NCBI RefSeq assembly: GCF_051262515.1
Contig: NZ_JBIMER010000013.1
Location: forward strand, 1-64,000
From: Arthrobacter_N sp051262515
GTDB taxonomy: Bacteria; Actinomycetota; Actinomycetes; Actinomycetales; Micrococcaceae
DNA: 64,000 nucleotides
Reading direction: 5' to 3'
Shown here: piece after piece, positions 43,807 to 51,613 of the stretch
Position numbering within the stretch: position 1 is the first letter of the stretch
How the letters are laid out: each line of letters opens with the position of its first letter
Program-made: the position numbers and the translations under genes
The notes under the pieces: generated by a model
Seen by the model: only the letters and a program-made list of their open reading frames with translations
The model's database searches: none
Told to the model about the DNA's origin: nothing

Positions 43807-43817
43807 GACCGCCACCC

Positions 43818-44744
43818 CTACTTGCCGGCTTGCTCGGGGCGCAGCTCGGCGGGAAGCTCGGGAAAGTCCTCGCCAACGGTCTGCAGGTTCCCGGAAAACG
43901 GGAAGCCCGCCCGCAGCGATTCGTAGTCCCAGCCGCCGTCACGGAGTTCGCTGGCGATGGCCTCCGGGTGGCTCCAGAGCTGCAGCCGGTCGCCACCGAC
44001 GCCGATGGCCTGGCCGGTGATGCCCGCCGCCTCGTCCGAGGCGAGGTAGGCGACGAGACCGGAAACGTCGTCGGCCGTCCCGAAACCGAGGTCCTTGCGG
44101 AAGAAGGCGGGCATCGGCTCGCCGTTGTCCTCGGCCTCGACCGCCTTGGCGAAGAACGGGACGGAGCGGGTCATGTCCGTCACGGCGACCGGAATGACGA
44201 CGTTCGCGGTGACTCCGGCGCGCTTCATCTCCAGCGCCCAGGTGCGCACCATGCCGACGATGCCGGCCTTGGCGGCGGCGTAGTTCGTCTGGCCGAAGTT
44301 TCCGCGCTGGCCCGTGGGCGAGCCGATCGCGATGATCCGCCCCGCCACACCGTACTCCTTGAAATGGCCGAAGGCCTCGCGGACGCAGGTGAACGTGCCC
44401 CGGAGGTGGACGTTCACCACGAGGTCGAAATCCTCGTCGCTCATCTTCAGCAACGACTTGTCGCGCAGCACCCCGGCGTTGGTCACCAGGATGTCCAGGC
44501 CCCCGAAGTGCTGAATGGCGGCTCCGACGAGCACCCTGGCCGTCTCCGCGCTGCCCACCGGTGCCACGACGGCCACCGCTCGCCCGCCGTCGGCGGCGAT
44601 GGAGGCGACGGCCGCCTCGGCGACCGCGGCGTCGACGTCGTTCACGACGACGGCCGCTCCCCGACGCGCCAGTTCCCGGGCGTAGGCGAGGCCGAGGCCC
44701 CGGCCGCTGCCGGTGACGATCGCCGTTTTTCCTGCGAGTGACAT
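43818..44744 (-). CDS. phdB: Short-chain dehydrogenase, probable 3-hydroxyacyl-CoA dehydrogenase
   Basis: 308 aa. Cofactor motif TGSGRGLG, NAG in LVTNAGVLRD, and catalytic Ser-Tyr-Lys in IGSPTGQRGNFGQTNYAAAK. Oxidises the 3-hydroxy-3-arylpropanoyl-CoA to the beta-keto form before the amidohydrolase step. A C-terminal extension of about 50 residues exceeds a minimal SDR. AAAGGAG precedes ATG 44744. First gene of the phdBCDE-like operon; divergent from the MarR gene. Confidence 0.8.
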   Translation of the reverse strand: MSLAGKTAIVTGSGRGLGLAYARELARRGAAVVVNDVDAAVAEAAVASIAADGGRAVAVVAPVGSAETARVLVGAAIQHFGGLDILVTNAGVLRDKSLLKMSDEDFDLVVNVHLRGTFTCVREAFGHFKEYGVAGRIIAIGSPTGQRGNFGQTNYAAAKAGIVGMVRTWALEMKRAGVTANVVIPVAVTDMTRSVPFFAKAVEAEDNGEPMPAFFRKDLGFGTADDVSGLVAYLASDEAAGITGQAIGVGGDRLQLWSHPEAIASELRDGGWDYESLRAGFPFSGNLQTVGEDFPELPAELRPEQAGK

Positions 44745-44822
44745 GTTGGCTCCTTTGCCTGCGTCCGCGTATTGCCGAGCGGCGCGCTTCCGTGGGATTC
44801 TTATCTCAAATACATGACAACT

Positions 44823-44842
44823 TATATTCTTGAGAAAGTCAA
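44823..44842. promoter_or_regulatory. marR/SDR divergent promoter dyad
   Basis: TTGAGAAAGTCAA at 44830-44842 overlaps a minus-strand -35 TTGACT (44842-44837) for the SDR operon and follows a plus-strand -10 TATATT (44823-44828) for marR. One position differs from the dyad at 41140-41152. A TCTCAA half-site lies at 44804-44809. Confidence 0.6.
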
Positions 44843-44894
44843 CGAATATTCGACCCGCAGGACGGGTCGGCACCCCGACACGATCGGAGGGCTC

Positions 44895-45377
44895 ATGGCC
44901 CCCAGTAATCCGGCCACCACCACCGGCGCCCCGCGCCTCATGGATTCCGACCTGGCCAGGGAGCCGAGCTTCCTCGTGGCGCGCACCCGCTCCCTCGGCT
45001 CCGCCCTGGCGAACGGGCGGCTGGCCGCGCTGGACCTTCGGGTCCGCTCCTACTCGGTGCTCTCGCTGGCCTGCGCGGAGCCCGCGCCGACCCAGCGGGA
45101 ACTCGCGGACTTCCTGTCCCTGGACCCGAGCCAGATCGTGGCACTGGTCGACGCACTGGAACGCCGGGGACTGGTCGGCCGCGAATCCGACCCCTCCGAC
45201 CGGCGCTCCAAGCTGGTGTCCGCCACCCTCGAGGGACGCGCCGTCTACCGCGAGGCCCGCAAGGCAACCGCGGCCGCCGAGGACGAGGCCCTCGCGGGGC
45301 TGGATGCGTCGGAGCGCGAAGTACTCCTGCGGCTACTGGCCAAGGCCGCGTTCGGCGGGGTTCCGCAATCGACATAG
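44895..45377 (+). CDS. phdR: MarR family transcriptional regulator (PhdR/CouR-like)
   Basis: 160 aa. MarR winged helix with PTQRELADFLSLDPSQIVALV and the wing DPSDRRSKLVSATLEG, residues about 55-120. GGAGGG four bases before ATG 44895. Divergent from the hydroxycinnamate operon. CouR and PhdR are MarR repressors released by hydroxycinnamoyl-CoA thioesters, so the product of the ligase would induce the operon (family knowledge applied by inference). Confidence 0.82.
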   Translation: MAPSNPATTTGAPRLMDSDLAREPSFLVARTRSLGSALANGRLAALDLRVRSYSVLSLACAEPAPTQRELADFLSLDPSQIVALVDALERRGLVGRESDPSDRRSKLVSATLEGRAVYREARKATAAAEDEALAGLDASEREVLLRLLAKAAFGGVPQST

Positions 45378-45395
45378 GCCCGAGGTCGACATAAA

Positions 45396-45410
45396 TCTCA
45401 TTGAATGAGA
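45396..45410. promoter_or_regulatory. Palindrome upstream of pobA
   Basis: TCTCATTGAATGAGA is a perfect 15-bp palindrome with a single central base, 117 bp before the pobA start in the 149-bp spacer after marR. Clear -10/-35 boxes for pobA are not evident, so the site could be operator or activator site. It shares TCTCA with the half-site at 44804 but not the full MarR-type dyad. Confidence 0.5.
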
Positions 45411-45526
45411 CACCCTTGGCGCGGGGCCAGCGGCCGGGCACACACTGGATCCGTACACGACGGAACGCTCCGCCATCGACTTTCGATGGGTCGGCGCATC
45501 CGGTTGATCCCCGAAGGAGGCATCCG

Positions 45527-46729
45527 ATGGTCGCGTCCCGCACCGTCGTCAAAACGAAGGTCGGCATCGTCGGCGGCGGGCCCGCCGGGCTCATGCTCAG
45601 CCACCTTCTCGCAAAAGCCGGCATCGAGAATCTGGTCGTCGAATCACGCGACCACGAGACCATCCGCAACACCCACCGCGCGGGCATCCTCGAGGCCGGT
45701 TCGGTCGCGATGCTTTCCGATTCCGGCGTCGACGGCCGGGTCCTGACCCACGGCGACGAACACGCGGGTATCGACCTCCGCTTCAACGGCGAATCCCACC
45801 CGCTCGACTTCAAGGACCTCGTCGACGCGACCGTCACGCTCTACGCGCAGAACGAGGTCTTCGTGGACCTCGCCGCGGCACGCGAACGCGACGGCGGCGA
45901 CGTCAGGTTCGGAGCCGTCGTCGACGCGGTCTTCGACCTGGAGACCGACACCCCCAAGTTCCACTTCACGGACGAATCCGGCGCCGGGTTCGAGGTCCAC
46001 TGCGACATCCTCGTGGGCGCCGACGGTTCGCGCAGCTTCTGCCGGCGCGCGGTCCCCGGCACGCAGGACTTCAAGACCGAGTACCCGTTCGCCTGGTTCG
46101 GGATCCTCACCGAGGCGCCCAAGAGCTCCCCCGAACTGATCTACGCCAACTCGCCCGACGGTTTCGCCCTCATCTCCCAGCGCAGCGAGACCGTGCAGCG
46201 CATGTACTTCCAGTGCGATCCCGAAGAGGACACCGCGGCGTGGTCCGACGACCGGATCTGGGCGGAGCTGCAGAAGCGCGTCGCCGGACCGGACGGGTTC
46301 GAACTGAAGACCGGCCCGATCTTCGACAAGACTGTCCTGGCCTTCCGCTCGTTCGTGCGGGAGCCGCTGAGCCACGGGCGGATGTTCCTGGTGGGCGACG
46401 CCGGCCACACCGTCCCGCCCACCGGAGCGAAGGGCCTGAACCTCGCCTTCGCCGACGTCCGGGTGTTGTTCGAGGCCATCGACTCCCACTACTCCACGAA
46501 CAACCCCTCGCTGTTGGAGGGCTACTCCGACCGCGCCCTGAAACGGGTCTGGAAGGCGCAGAACTTCTCCTATTGGATGACCAGCATGCTGCACACGCCG
46601 CCGAACGGGGACCCGTTCATGCGCCGGCGGGCACTCGGCGAACTGGAGACGGTCACCAGCTCGCGCTACGGCAGGCAGTACCTCGCGGAGTCCTACACCG
46701 GGTGGCCGCACGCGGGCAGGCCCGCCTGA
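45527..46729 (+). CDS. pobA: 4-hydroxybenzoate 3-monooxygenase
   Basis: 400-residue FAD hydroxylase converting 4-hydroxybenzoate to protocatechuate. GxGxxG in VGIVGGGPAGLMLSHLL, the DG motif in ILVGADGSRSFCRR and the GD motif in MFLVGDAGHTVPPTGAKGLN. GAAGGAGG six bases before ATG 45527. Heads pobA-pcaHGBDC. NADH versus NADPH preference cannot be read with confidence. Accepts the 4-hydroxybenzoate made by the p-coumarate side-chain route next door. Confidence 0.94.
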   Translation: MVASRTVVKTKVGIVGGGPAGLMLSHLLAKAGIENLVVESRDHETIRNTHRAGILEAGSVAMLSDSGVDGRVLTHGDEHAGIDLRFNGESHPLDFKDLVDATVTLYAQNEVFVDLAAARERDGGDVRFGAVVDAVFDLETDTPKFHFTDESGAGFEVHCDILVGADGSRSFCRRAVPGTQDFKTEYPFAWFGILTEAPKSSPELIYANSPDGFALISQRSETVQRMYFQCDPEEDTAAWSDDRIWAELQKRVAGPDGFELKTGPIFDKTVLAFRSFVREPLSHGRMFLVGDAGHTVPPTGAKGLNLAFADVRVLFEAIDSHYSTNNPSLLEGYSDRALKRVWKAQNFSYWMTSMLHTPPNGDPFMRRRALGELETVTSSRYGRQYLAESYTGWPHAGRPA

Positions 46730-46806
46730 GCGCCCTGCCCACCCGGACATTGGAAAACCGCAACCGCACCACCACAGCGACAACACACCACCGAAAGGAG
46801 AGCCTT

Positions 46807-47640
46807 GTGGGTTCCGAGAAGAACGCCAACGAGTCCTTCGAAAACAGCCACGTGCTCGACCCCGCCGCGACGGCCCTTTCCCAGGAGGCGATCACCCGGG
46901 AGATTGAGGACCTCCATTCGGAGTACCGCGAAGGCGTCGCCGCGGGCCAGGCCGAGGAGGTCCAGCCGCGTATCGACTTCGCGCCCTACCGCTCGTCGCT
47001 GCTGCGCCATCCCACCAAGTCCCTCCACCACGCCGATCCCGAATCGATCGAGCTGTGGAGCCCCGCCTTCGGCGAGCGCGACGTCCACCCGCTCGAATCG
47101 GACCTGACCATCCAGCACAACGGCGAGCCGATCGGCGAGCGCCTGGTGGTCGCCGGACGCGTGCTCGACGGCGACGGCCGCCCCGTGGCCGGCCAGCTCG
47201 TTGAGGTTTGGCAGGCCAACGCGGCCGGGCGCTACATCCACAAGCGGGACCAGCACCCCGCGCCGATCGACCCGAACTTCACCGGCGTCGGCCGAGCCAT
47301 TACCGGACCGAATGGCGAGTACCGGTTCACCACCATCAAGCCCGCCCCGTACCCGTGGAAGAACCACCACAACGCGTGGCGCCCGGCGCACATCCACTTC
47401 TCGCTGTTCGGCACGGACTTCACCCAGCGCATGATCACGCAGATGTACTTCCCGGGCGATCCGCTGTTCAGCCTGGACCCGATCTACCAGGCCATCACGG
47501 ATCCTGCGGCCCGCGAGCGCCTCGTGGCCACCTACGACCACTCGCTGACCAGCCACGAATGGGCCACCGGCTACAACTGGGACATCGTCCTGACCGGCAG
47601 CAACCGCACCTGGATGGAAACCGAAGAGGAGGAGCACTAA
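46807..47640 (+). CDS. pcaH: Protocatechuate 3,4-dioxygenase beta subunit
   Basis: 277 aa. Intradiol iron ligands: Tyr in AAGRYIHKRDQHP, Tyr in NGEYRFTTIKP and two His in WRPAHIHFS. Ring-cleaves protocatechuate to 3-carboxy-cis,cis-muconate. Includes an N-terminal arm of about 60 residues typical of actinobacterial PcaH. GTG 46807 with AAAGGAG six bases upstream. Followed without gap by pcaG. Confidence 0.94.
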   Translation: MGSEKNANESFENSHVLDPAATALSQEAITREIEDLHSEYREGVAAGQAEEVQPRIDFAPYRSSLLRHPTKSLHHADPESIELWSPAFGERDVHPLESDLTIQHNGEPIGERLVVAGRVLDGDGRPVAGQLVEVWQANAAGRYIHKRDQHPAPIDPNFTGVGRAITGPNGEYRFTTIKPAPYPWKNHHNAWRPAHIHFSLFGTDFTQRMITQMYFPGDPLFSLDPIYQAITDPAARERLVATYDHSLTSHEWATGYNWDIVLTGSNRTWMETEEEEH

Positions 47641-48219
47641 ATGGCTCAGGCACCCGGACTCAAGCTGACGCCCACGCCGGGCCAGACGATCGGCCCGTTC
47701 TACGGCTACGCGTTGCCCTTCGCCGACGGACACAAGCTCGTCGACCGCGCCCACCCCGGCGCCATCCGGCTACACGGCGTCGTCACCGACGGTAAGGGAG
47801 CGCCGATCCCCGACGCGCTGCTGGAGATCTGGCAGGCGGACGAGGACGGAAACGTCGTCCAGCGCGAGGGCTCCCTGATCCGCGACGGGCACACCTTCAC
47901 CGGCTGGGGACGCGCCGCCGTGGACAACGTGGGCCGCTACACCTTCGACACCGTCAATCCGGGCGCGACCGAGGACGGCAAGGCCCCGTTCATCATGCTC
48001 ACGGTGTTCGCCCGCGGCCTGCTGAACCGCCTGTTCACCCGGATCTACCTGCCGGAGGACACCGCGGCCCTGGCCGCCGACCCGCTGCTCGCCTCGCTGG
48101 ACGCGGACCGCCGCAGTACGCTGGTGGCCACCCGCGAACCCAACGGGGACCTCCGCTTCGACGTCGGCCTGCAGGGCGACGGCGAGACGGTCTTCCTCGA
48201 GTACCCGCGCGGCGCCTGA
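47641..48219 (+). CDS. pcaG: Protocatechuate 3,4-dioxygenase alpha subunit
   Basis: 192 aa. Same fold as PcaH but without the four iron ligands; TPGQTIGPFYGYALP at the start and DALLEIWQADEDG are PcaG hallmarks. Forms part of the active site in the alpha-beta pair. ATG is immediately after the pcaH TAA, so translation is coupled. Confidence 0.93.
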   Translation: MAQAPGLKLTPTPGQTIGPFYGYALPFADGHKLVDRAHPGAIRLHGVVTDGKGAPIPDALLEIWQADEDGNVVQREGSLIRDGHTFTGWGRAAVDNVGRYTFDTVNPGATEDGKAPFIMLTVFARGLLNRLFTRIYLPEDTAALAADPLLASLDADRRSTLVATREPNGDLRFDVGLQGDGETVFLEYPRGA

Positions 48220-48247
48220 CCGCGAACAACAACCCCTGGGAGCACGA

Positions 48248-49651
48248 ATGACCGATGCGGACCACGGCCTGCTGTCCCCCGCGTGGGCGGGAACCCCCGT
48301 CGCCGCGGCCACGGGCGACGCCGCGCTGGTCCAGGCGATGCTCGACGTCGAGGCGGCCTGGGTCGCGGTGCTGGCCGACGCCGGGCACTGCGGCCAGCCG
48401 GACGCCGACGCGCTCGACGCGGCGGCCGACGCCTCGCTCTACGACCTGCCGTCCATCGCGGCGCGCGGACGCGACGGCGGCAACCCGCTGATCCCGCTGC
48501 TCGCGGACCTGCGCCGCGAGTTGGGCAGCCAGGGGGCTCCGGCGTCGGCCGCCGCCGCAGTGCACCGCGGGGCCACCAGCCAGGACATCGTCGACACCGC
48601 GCTGATGCTGCTCGCCGTCCGGTCCGGAGCGATCATCCGCGCCGACCTCGCCCGCGCCGCCGACGCGTTGGAGGCCCTCGCCGCCCGGCACGCGGACACG
48701 CTCTGCGTCGCCCGCTCGCTCACCCAGCACGCGCTACCGACGACGTTCGGCCTGCGGGCCGCGAACTGGCTCTCCGGCGTCGTGCTCGCGGGCCGGCGCC
48801 TGGACGAGGCGCTGGACGCGGCCCCGCTGCAGTGGGGCGGCGCCGTCGGCACACTGGCTTCGCTGACCGACGCCGTCGGCCCGGATCCCGCGGAGGGCGC
48901 CGGCGTCGCCGACCTGACCGCGGCGCTGGCAGCCCGACTGGGCCTGGCCGATCCCGGGGCCCCCTGGCACACCAACCGGTTGCCGGTCACGGGACTCGGC
49001 GCGGCGCTGGCGGACGTCGCCGCCGCGGCCGGCAAGGTCGCCGCGGACGTGCTGGTGCTGGCGCGCCCCGAGGTGGGCGAGGTCGCCGAACCCGTCGCCG
49101 AGGGCAAGGGCGGCTCGTCGGCCATGCCACAGAAACGCAACCCGGTGCTGTCGGTCCTCTTGCGCAGCGCCGCCCTCGCCGCGCCGAACCACGCGGCGCA
49201 GCTCTTCCTCGCAGCCGGAACCGCGGTGGACGAGCGGCCCGACGGCGCCTGGCACAGCGAGTGGCCCGCCCTGCGGGAACTGTTGCGCCTGGCCGGCGGC
49301 GCCGCGGAGAAGCTCGCCGAGCTGGCGTCCGGCCTCACGGTGGACCCCGAGGCCATGGCCCGGAACGCGGCGATGGGCGGGGACCTGCTGGTGAGCGAGC
49401 GCATCGTGTCCCGGTTCGCCCCGCTGGTAGACGGCGGCAAGGCGGAGGTCCAGGCCCTGGTCAAACGCTCGCTGGAGGAGGGCACCGCGTTGCGTCATCT
49501 TCTGCGCTCGGCCGTCCCCGCCGATAGGCTCTCGGACAGTGAACTCGCCGAGGCGCTGGATCCGTCCGGCTACCTCGGCCAGGCCCGCACGTTCATCGAC
49601 CGCGCCGCGGCCGGAAACGCCGCGTGGCAAGACCCCCGGAAGGAACCATGA
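48248..49651 (+). CDS. pcaB: 3-carboxy-cis,cis-muconate cycloisomerase
   Basis: 467 aa of the fumarase/aspartase superfamily. Signature GKGGSSAMPQKRNP and the conserved HRGATSQDIVDTAL. Converts 3-carboxymuconate to 4-carboxymuconolactone. GC content is very high and Ala-rich (about a quarter Ala), as in many actinobacterial pcaB. Ends in ATGA overlap with pcaD. Confidence 0.93.
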   Translation: MTDADHGLLSPAWAGTPVAAATGDAALVQAMLDVEAAWVAVLADAGHCGQPDADALDAAADASLYDLPSIAARGRDGGNPLIPLLADLRRELGSQGAPASAAAAVHRGATSQDIVDTALMLLAVRSGAIIRADLARAADALEALAARHADTLCVARSLTQHALPTTFGLRAANWLSGVVLAGRRLDEALDAAPLQWGGAVGTLASLTDAVGPDPAEGAGVADLTAALAARLGLADPGAPWHTNRLPVTGLGAALADVAAAAGKVAADVLVLARPEVGEVAEPVAEGKGGSSAMPQKRNPVLSVLLRSAALAAPNHAAQLFLAAGTAVDERPDGAWHSEWPALRELLRLAGGAAEKLAELASGLTVDPEAMARNAAMGGDLLVSERIVSRFAPLVDGGKAEVQALVKRSLEEGTALRHLLRSAVPADRLSDSELAEALDPSGYLGQARTFIDRAAAGNAAWQDPRKEP

Positions 49652-50466
49652 CCGAACCGCAGCTGACCGCGACCGCCCTCAACCACTCCGCCGAGGACCT
49701 GGCGGGCAAGCCCACCCTGGTGCTCGGCCCCTCACTCGGCACCGGAGCCGTGGCCCTGTGGGGACCGGCCGTGCCGTACCTCACCGAACACTTCCGGCTC
49801 GTTGCCTGGGACCTCCCCGGGCACGGCGCCAGCGCGCCCTCGACCGAGCCGTTCACGATGGGCGAGCTCGCGGCCGCCGTCGTCACGCTGGTGAAGGGGC
49901 TCGAGGAGGACGGCCGGCTCGATGCGGCGCTACCCGTCTTCTACGCCGGGGTCTCCGTGGGCGGAGCCACCGGAATCCAGCTGGGGCACGACTACCCCGG
50001 GCTGTTCAGCGCGCTCGCGATCGTGTGCTCGGCGGCCAAGATCGGCACGCCCGAGGCGTGGACCGAACGCGCCGAGCTGGTGGCCAAGGCCGGCACCCCG
50101 ACAATGGTCGCCGGATCCGCGGAACGCTGGTTCGCCCCCGGGTTCATCGACGGCAACCCCGAGGTCACCACGGCCCTGCTGCACACCCTGCAGGAGGCCG
50201 ACCGCTTCGCCTACGCCCACGCCTGCGGCGCCCTCGCCGGCTTCGACCTGCGCCCCGAACTCGGGAACATCACCGATCCGCTGCTCGCGGTCGCCGGCGC
50301 GCACGACGCCGTGTGCCCGCCCGCCGACGCCGAGGCCCTGGCCGCCGGCGTCGCGAAAGGACGCTCCGCCGTCGTGCAGTCCGCCGCGCATCTGGCCCCC
50401 GCCGAGGCTCCGGAGGAGATGTCCCGCCTGCTGGTCGACTTCTACCGCGACGCCGCCGGCGCCTGA
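49648..50466 (+). CDS. pcaD: 3-oxoadipate enol-lactonase
   Basis: 272-residue alpha/beta hydrolase. Nucleophile Ser in YAGVSVGGATG, His in QSAAHLAPAE near the C-terminus and the acid probably in AGAHDAVCPP. Hydrolyses 3-oxoadipate enol-lactone to 3-oxoadipate. ATG 49648 overlaps the pcaB stop. Not fused to pcaC, unlike the pcaL fusions of Rhodococcus and Streptomyces. Confidence 0.9.
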   Translation: MTEPQLTATALNHSAEDLAGKPTLVLGPSLGTGAVALWGPAVPYLTEHFRLVAWDLPGHGASAPSTEPFTMGELAAAVVTLVKGLEEDGRLDAALPVFYAGVSVGGATGIQLGHDYPGLFSALAIVCSAAKIGTPEAWTERAELVAKAGTPTMVAGSAERWFAPGFIDGNPEVTTALLHTLQEADRFAYAHACGALAGFDLRPELGNITDPLLAVAGAHDAVCPPADAEALAAGVAKGRSAVVQSAAHLAPAEAPEEMSRLLVDFYRDAAGA

Positions 50467-50489
50467 TTCCGAACCCCCTGGAGGTCCCC

Positions 50490-50903
50490 ATGTCCGCTTC
50501 CGCACGCCTGCCCGGCGACCCGTACGACGCCGGAATGGTGGTCCGCCGCGAGGTCCTCGGCGCCGAGCATGTGGACCGCGCCAACGCCAACGCGGACGAG
50601 TTCACGGCCGAGTTCCAGGAGATGATCACCCGCTACGCGTGGGGCACGATCTGGACCCGCCCGGGTCTGGACCGCACCACGCGTTCCGCCGTCACGCTGA
50701 CCGCCATGATCGCCGGCGGCTACTGGGAGGAGTTGGAGATGCACGTGCACGCGGCCCTGCGCAACGGCGTGGCCCCGGAGGAGATCAAGGAGATCTTCCT
50801 GCAGTGCGCCATCTACTGCTCGGTCCCGGCGGCGAACGTCGCGTTCAAGATCGGCAAGCAGGTGCTGGCGGAATACGCGGCCGAGACCGGGGAAGAAGCC
50901 TAG
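50490..50903 (+). CDS. pcaC: 4-carboxymuconolactone decarboxylase
   Basis: 137 aa, CMD fold. Family residues in LTAMIAGGYWEELEMHVHAALRNG, with the His and Cys (LQCAIYCSVPAAN) of the active site. Decarboxylates 4-carboxymuconolactone to the enol-lactone used by PcaD. GGAGG precedes ATG 50490; 23 bp after pcaD. Last gene of the operon: the next gene is convergent. Confidence 0.93.
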   Translation: MSASARLPGDPYDAGMVVRREVLGAEHVDRANANADEFTAEFQEMITRYAWGTIWTRPGLDRTTRSAVTLTAMIAGGYWEELEMHVHAALRNGVAPEEIKEIFLQCAIYCSVPAANVAFKIGKQVLAEYAAETGEEA

Positions 50904-50916
50904 GGCTGCTCCGGGG

Positions 50917-51534
50917 CTAGATCGGCGTCACCTTGCCGGTGGCGCGCGCGTTGTAGACCACGGCCGATCCGTCCGCGGTCCGGCGCCGGAACTCGCCCAG
51001 CACGGCCAGCGACTCCTCGTGCAGGACGCCGTCGTCGACATCGATTCCCCGGGCGATGAGCTCTCCCTCCCAGTTGGCGGGCACGGGGCCCTCGTCGAAG
51101 CCCGTCAACGACTCGACCTCGCGGCTGCCCACCGCGAACTCCACCGCGCGCACGCCGGACCAGATCACGGCGCCGAGGCACATGACGCACGGCTGGGCGT
51201 TGATGCTCAGCCTCCGGCGGGCGCCGCCGGCCCCGAGGTCCCAGCCGCCGGTGGCGGTGTGGGCTAACTGCAGCGCGACGACCTCCGCGTGCATCGCGGA
51301 CAGCCCGGAGTGGAGCACCAGATTGACGCCGGCGGAGACCACCAGCCCGTCCGGCGCCTCCGTGACGACCGCCGCGAACGGCCCGCCGGTGCCCTCTTCG
51401 ACGTTCCGCAGAGCCAGGCGGTTCGCCGCGCGGATCCGGTCCTCCGGCGTCGGTAGCGCGTCCGGGAGCTCGGCGAGTGCGTCGGCGAGCCACGGGGGCG
51501 ACTCGAGCACGAAGCCGGTGGGAAGGTGTGCCAT
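50917..51534 (-). CDS. Nucleoside/guanine deaminase of the CMP/dCMP deaminase fold
   Basis: 205 aa. Zinc site HAE in SAMHAEVVAL and PCxxC in NAQPCVMCLGAV. The spacing and the following WSGVRAVEFAV favour the guanine deaminase/tRNA-adenosine-like branch, with a longer N-terminal helix than usual. GGAGG precedes ATG 51534. Stop is 13 bp from the convergent pcaC stop. No link to aromatic degradation is evident; substrate not certain. Confidence 0.82.
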   Translation of the reverse strand: MAHLPTGFVLESPPWLADALAELPDALPTPEDRIRAANRLALRNVEEGTGGPFAAVVTEAPDGLVVSAGVNLVLHSGLSAMHAEVVALQLAHTATGGWDLGAGGARRRLSINAQPCVMCLGAVIWSGVRAVEFAVGSREVESLTGFDEGPVPANWEGELIARGIDVDDGVLHEESLAVLGEFRRRTADGSAVVYNARATGKVTPI

Positions 51535-51613
51535 GTGAACCTCCGGGTGGTTGGGGCGGAGCCGTCCTCCATCGTCCACCCGCCGGGCCCGCGCGGGCAA
51601 CCGCCGCCAGGCG

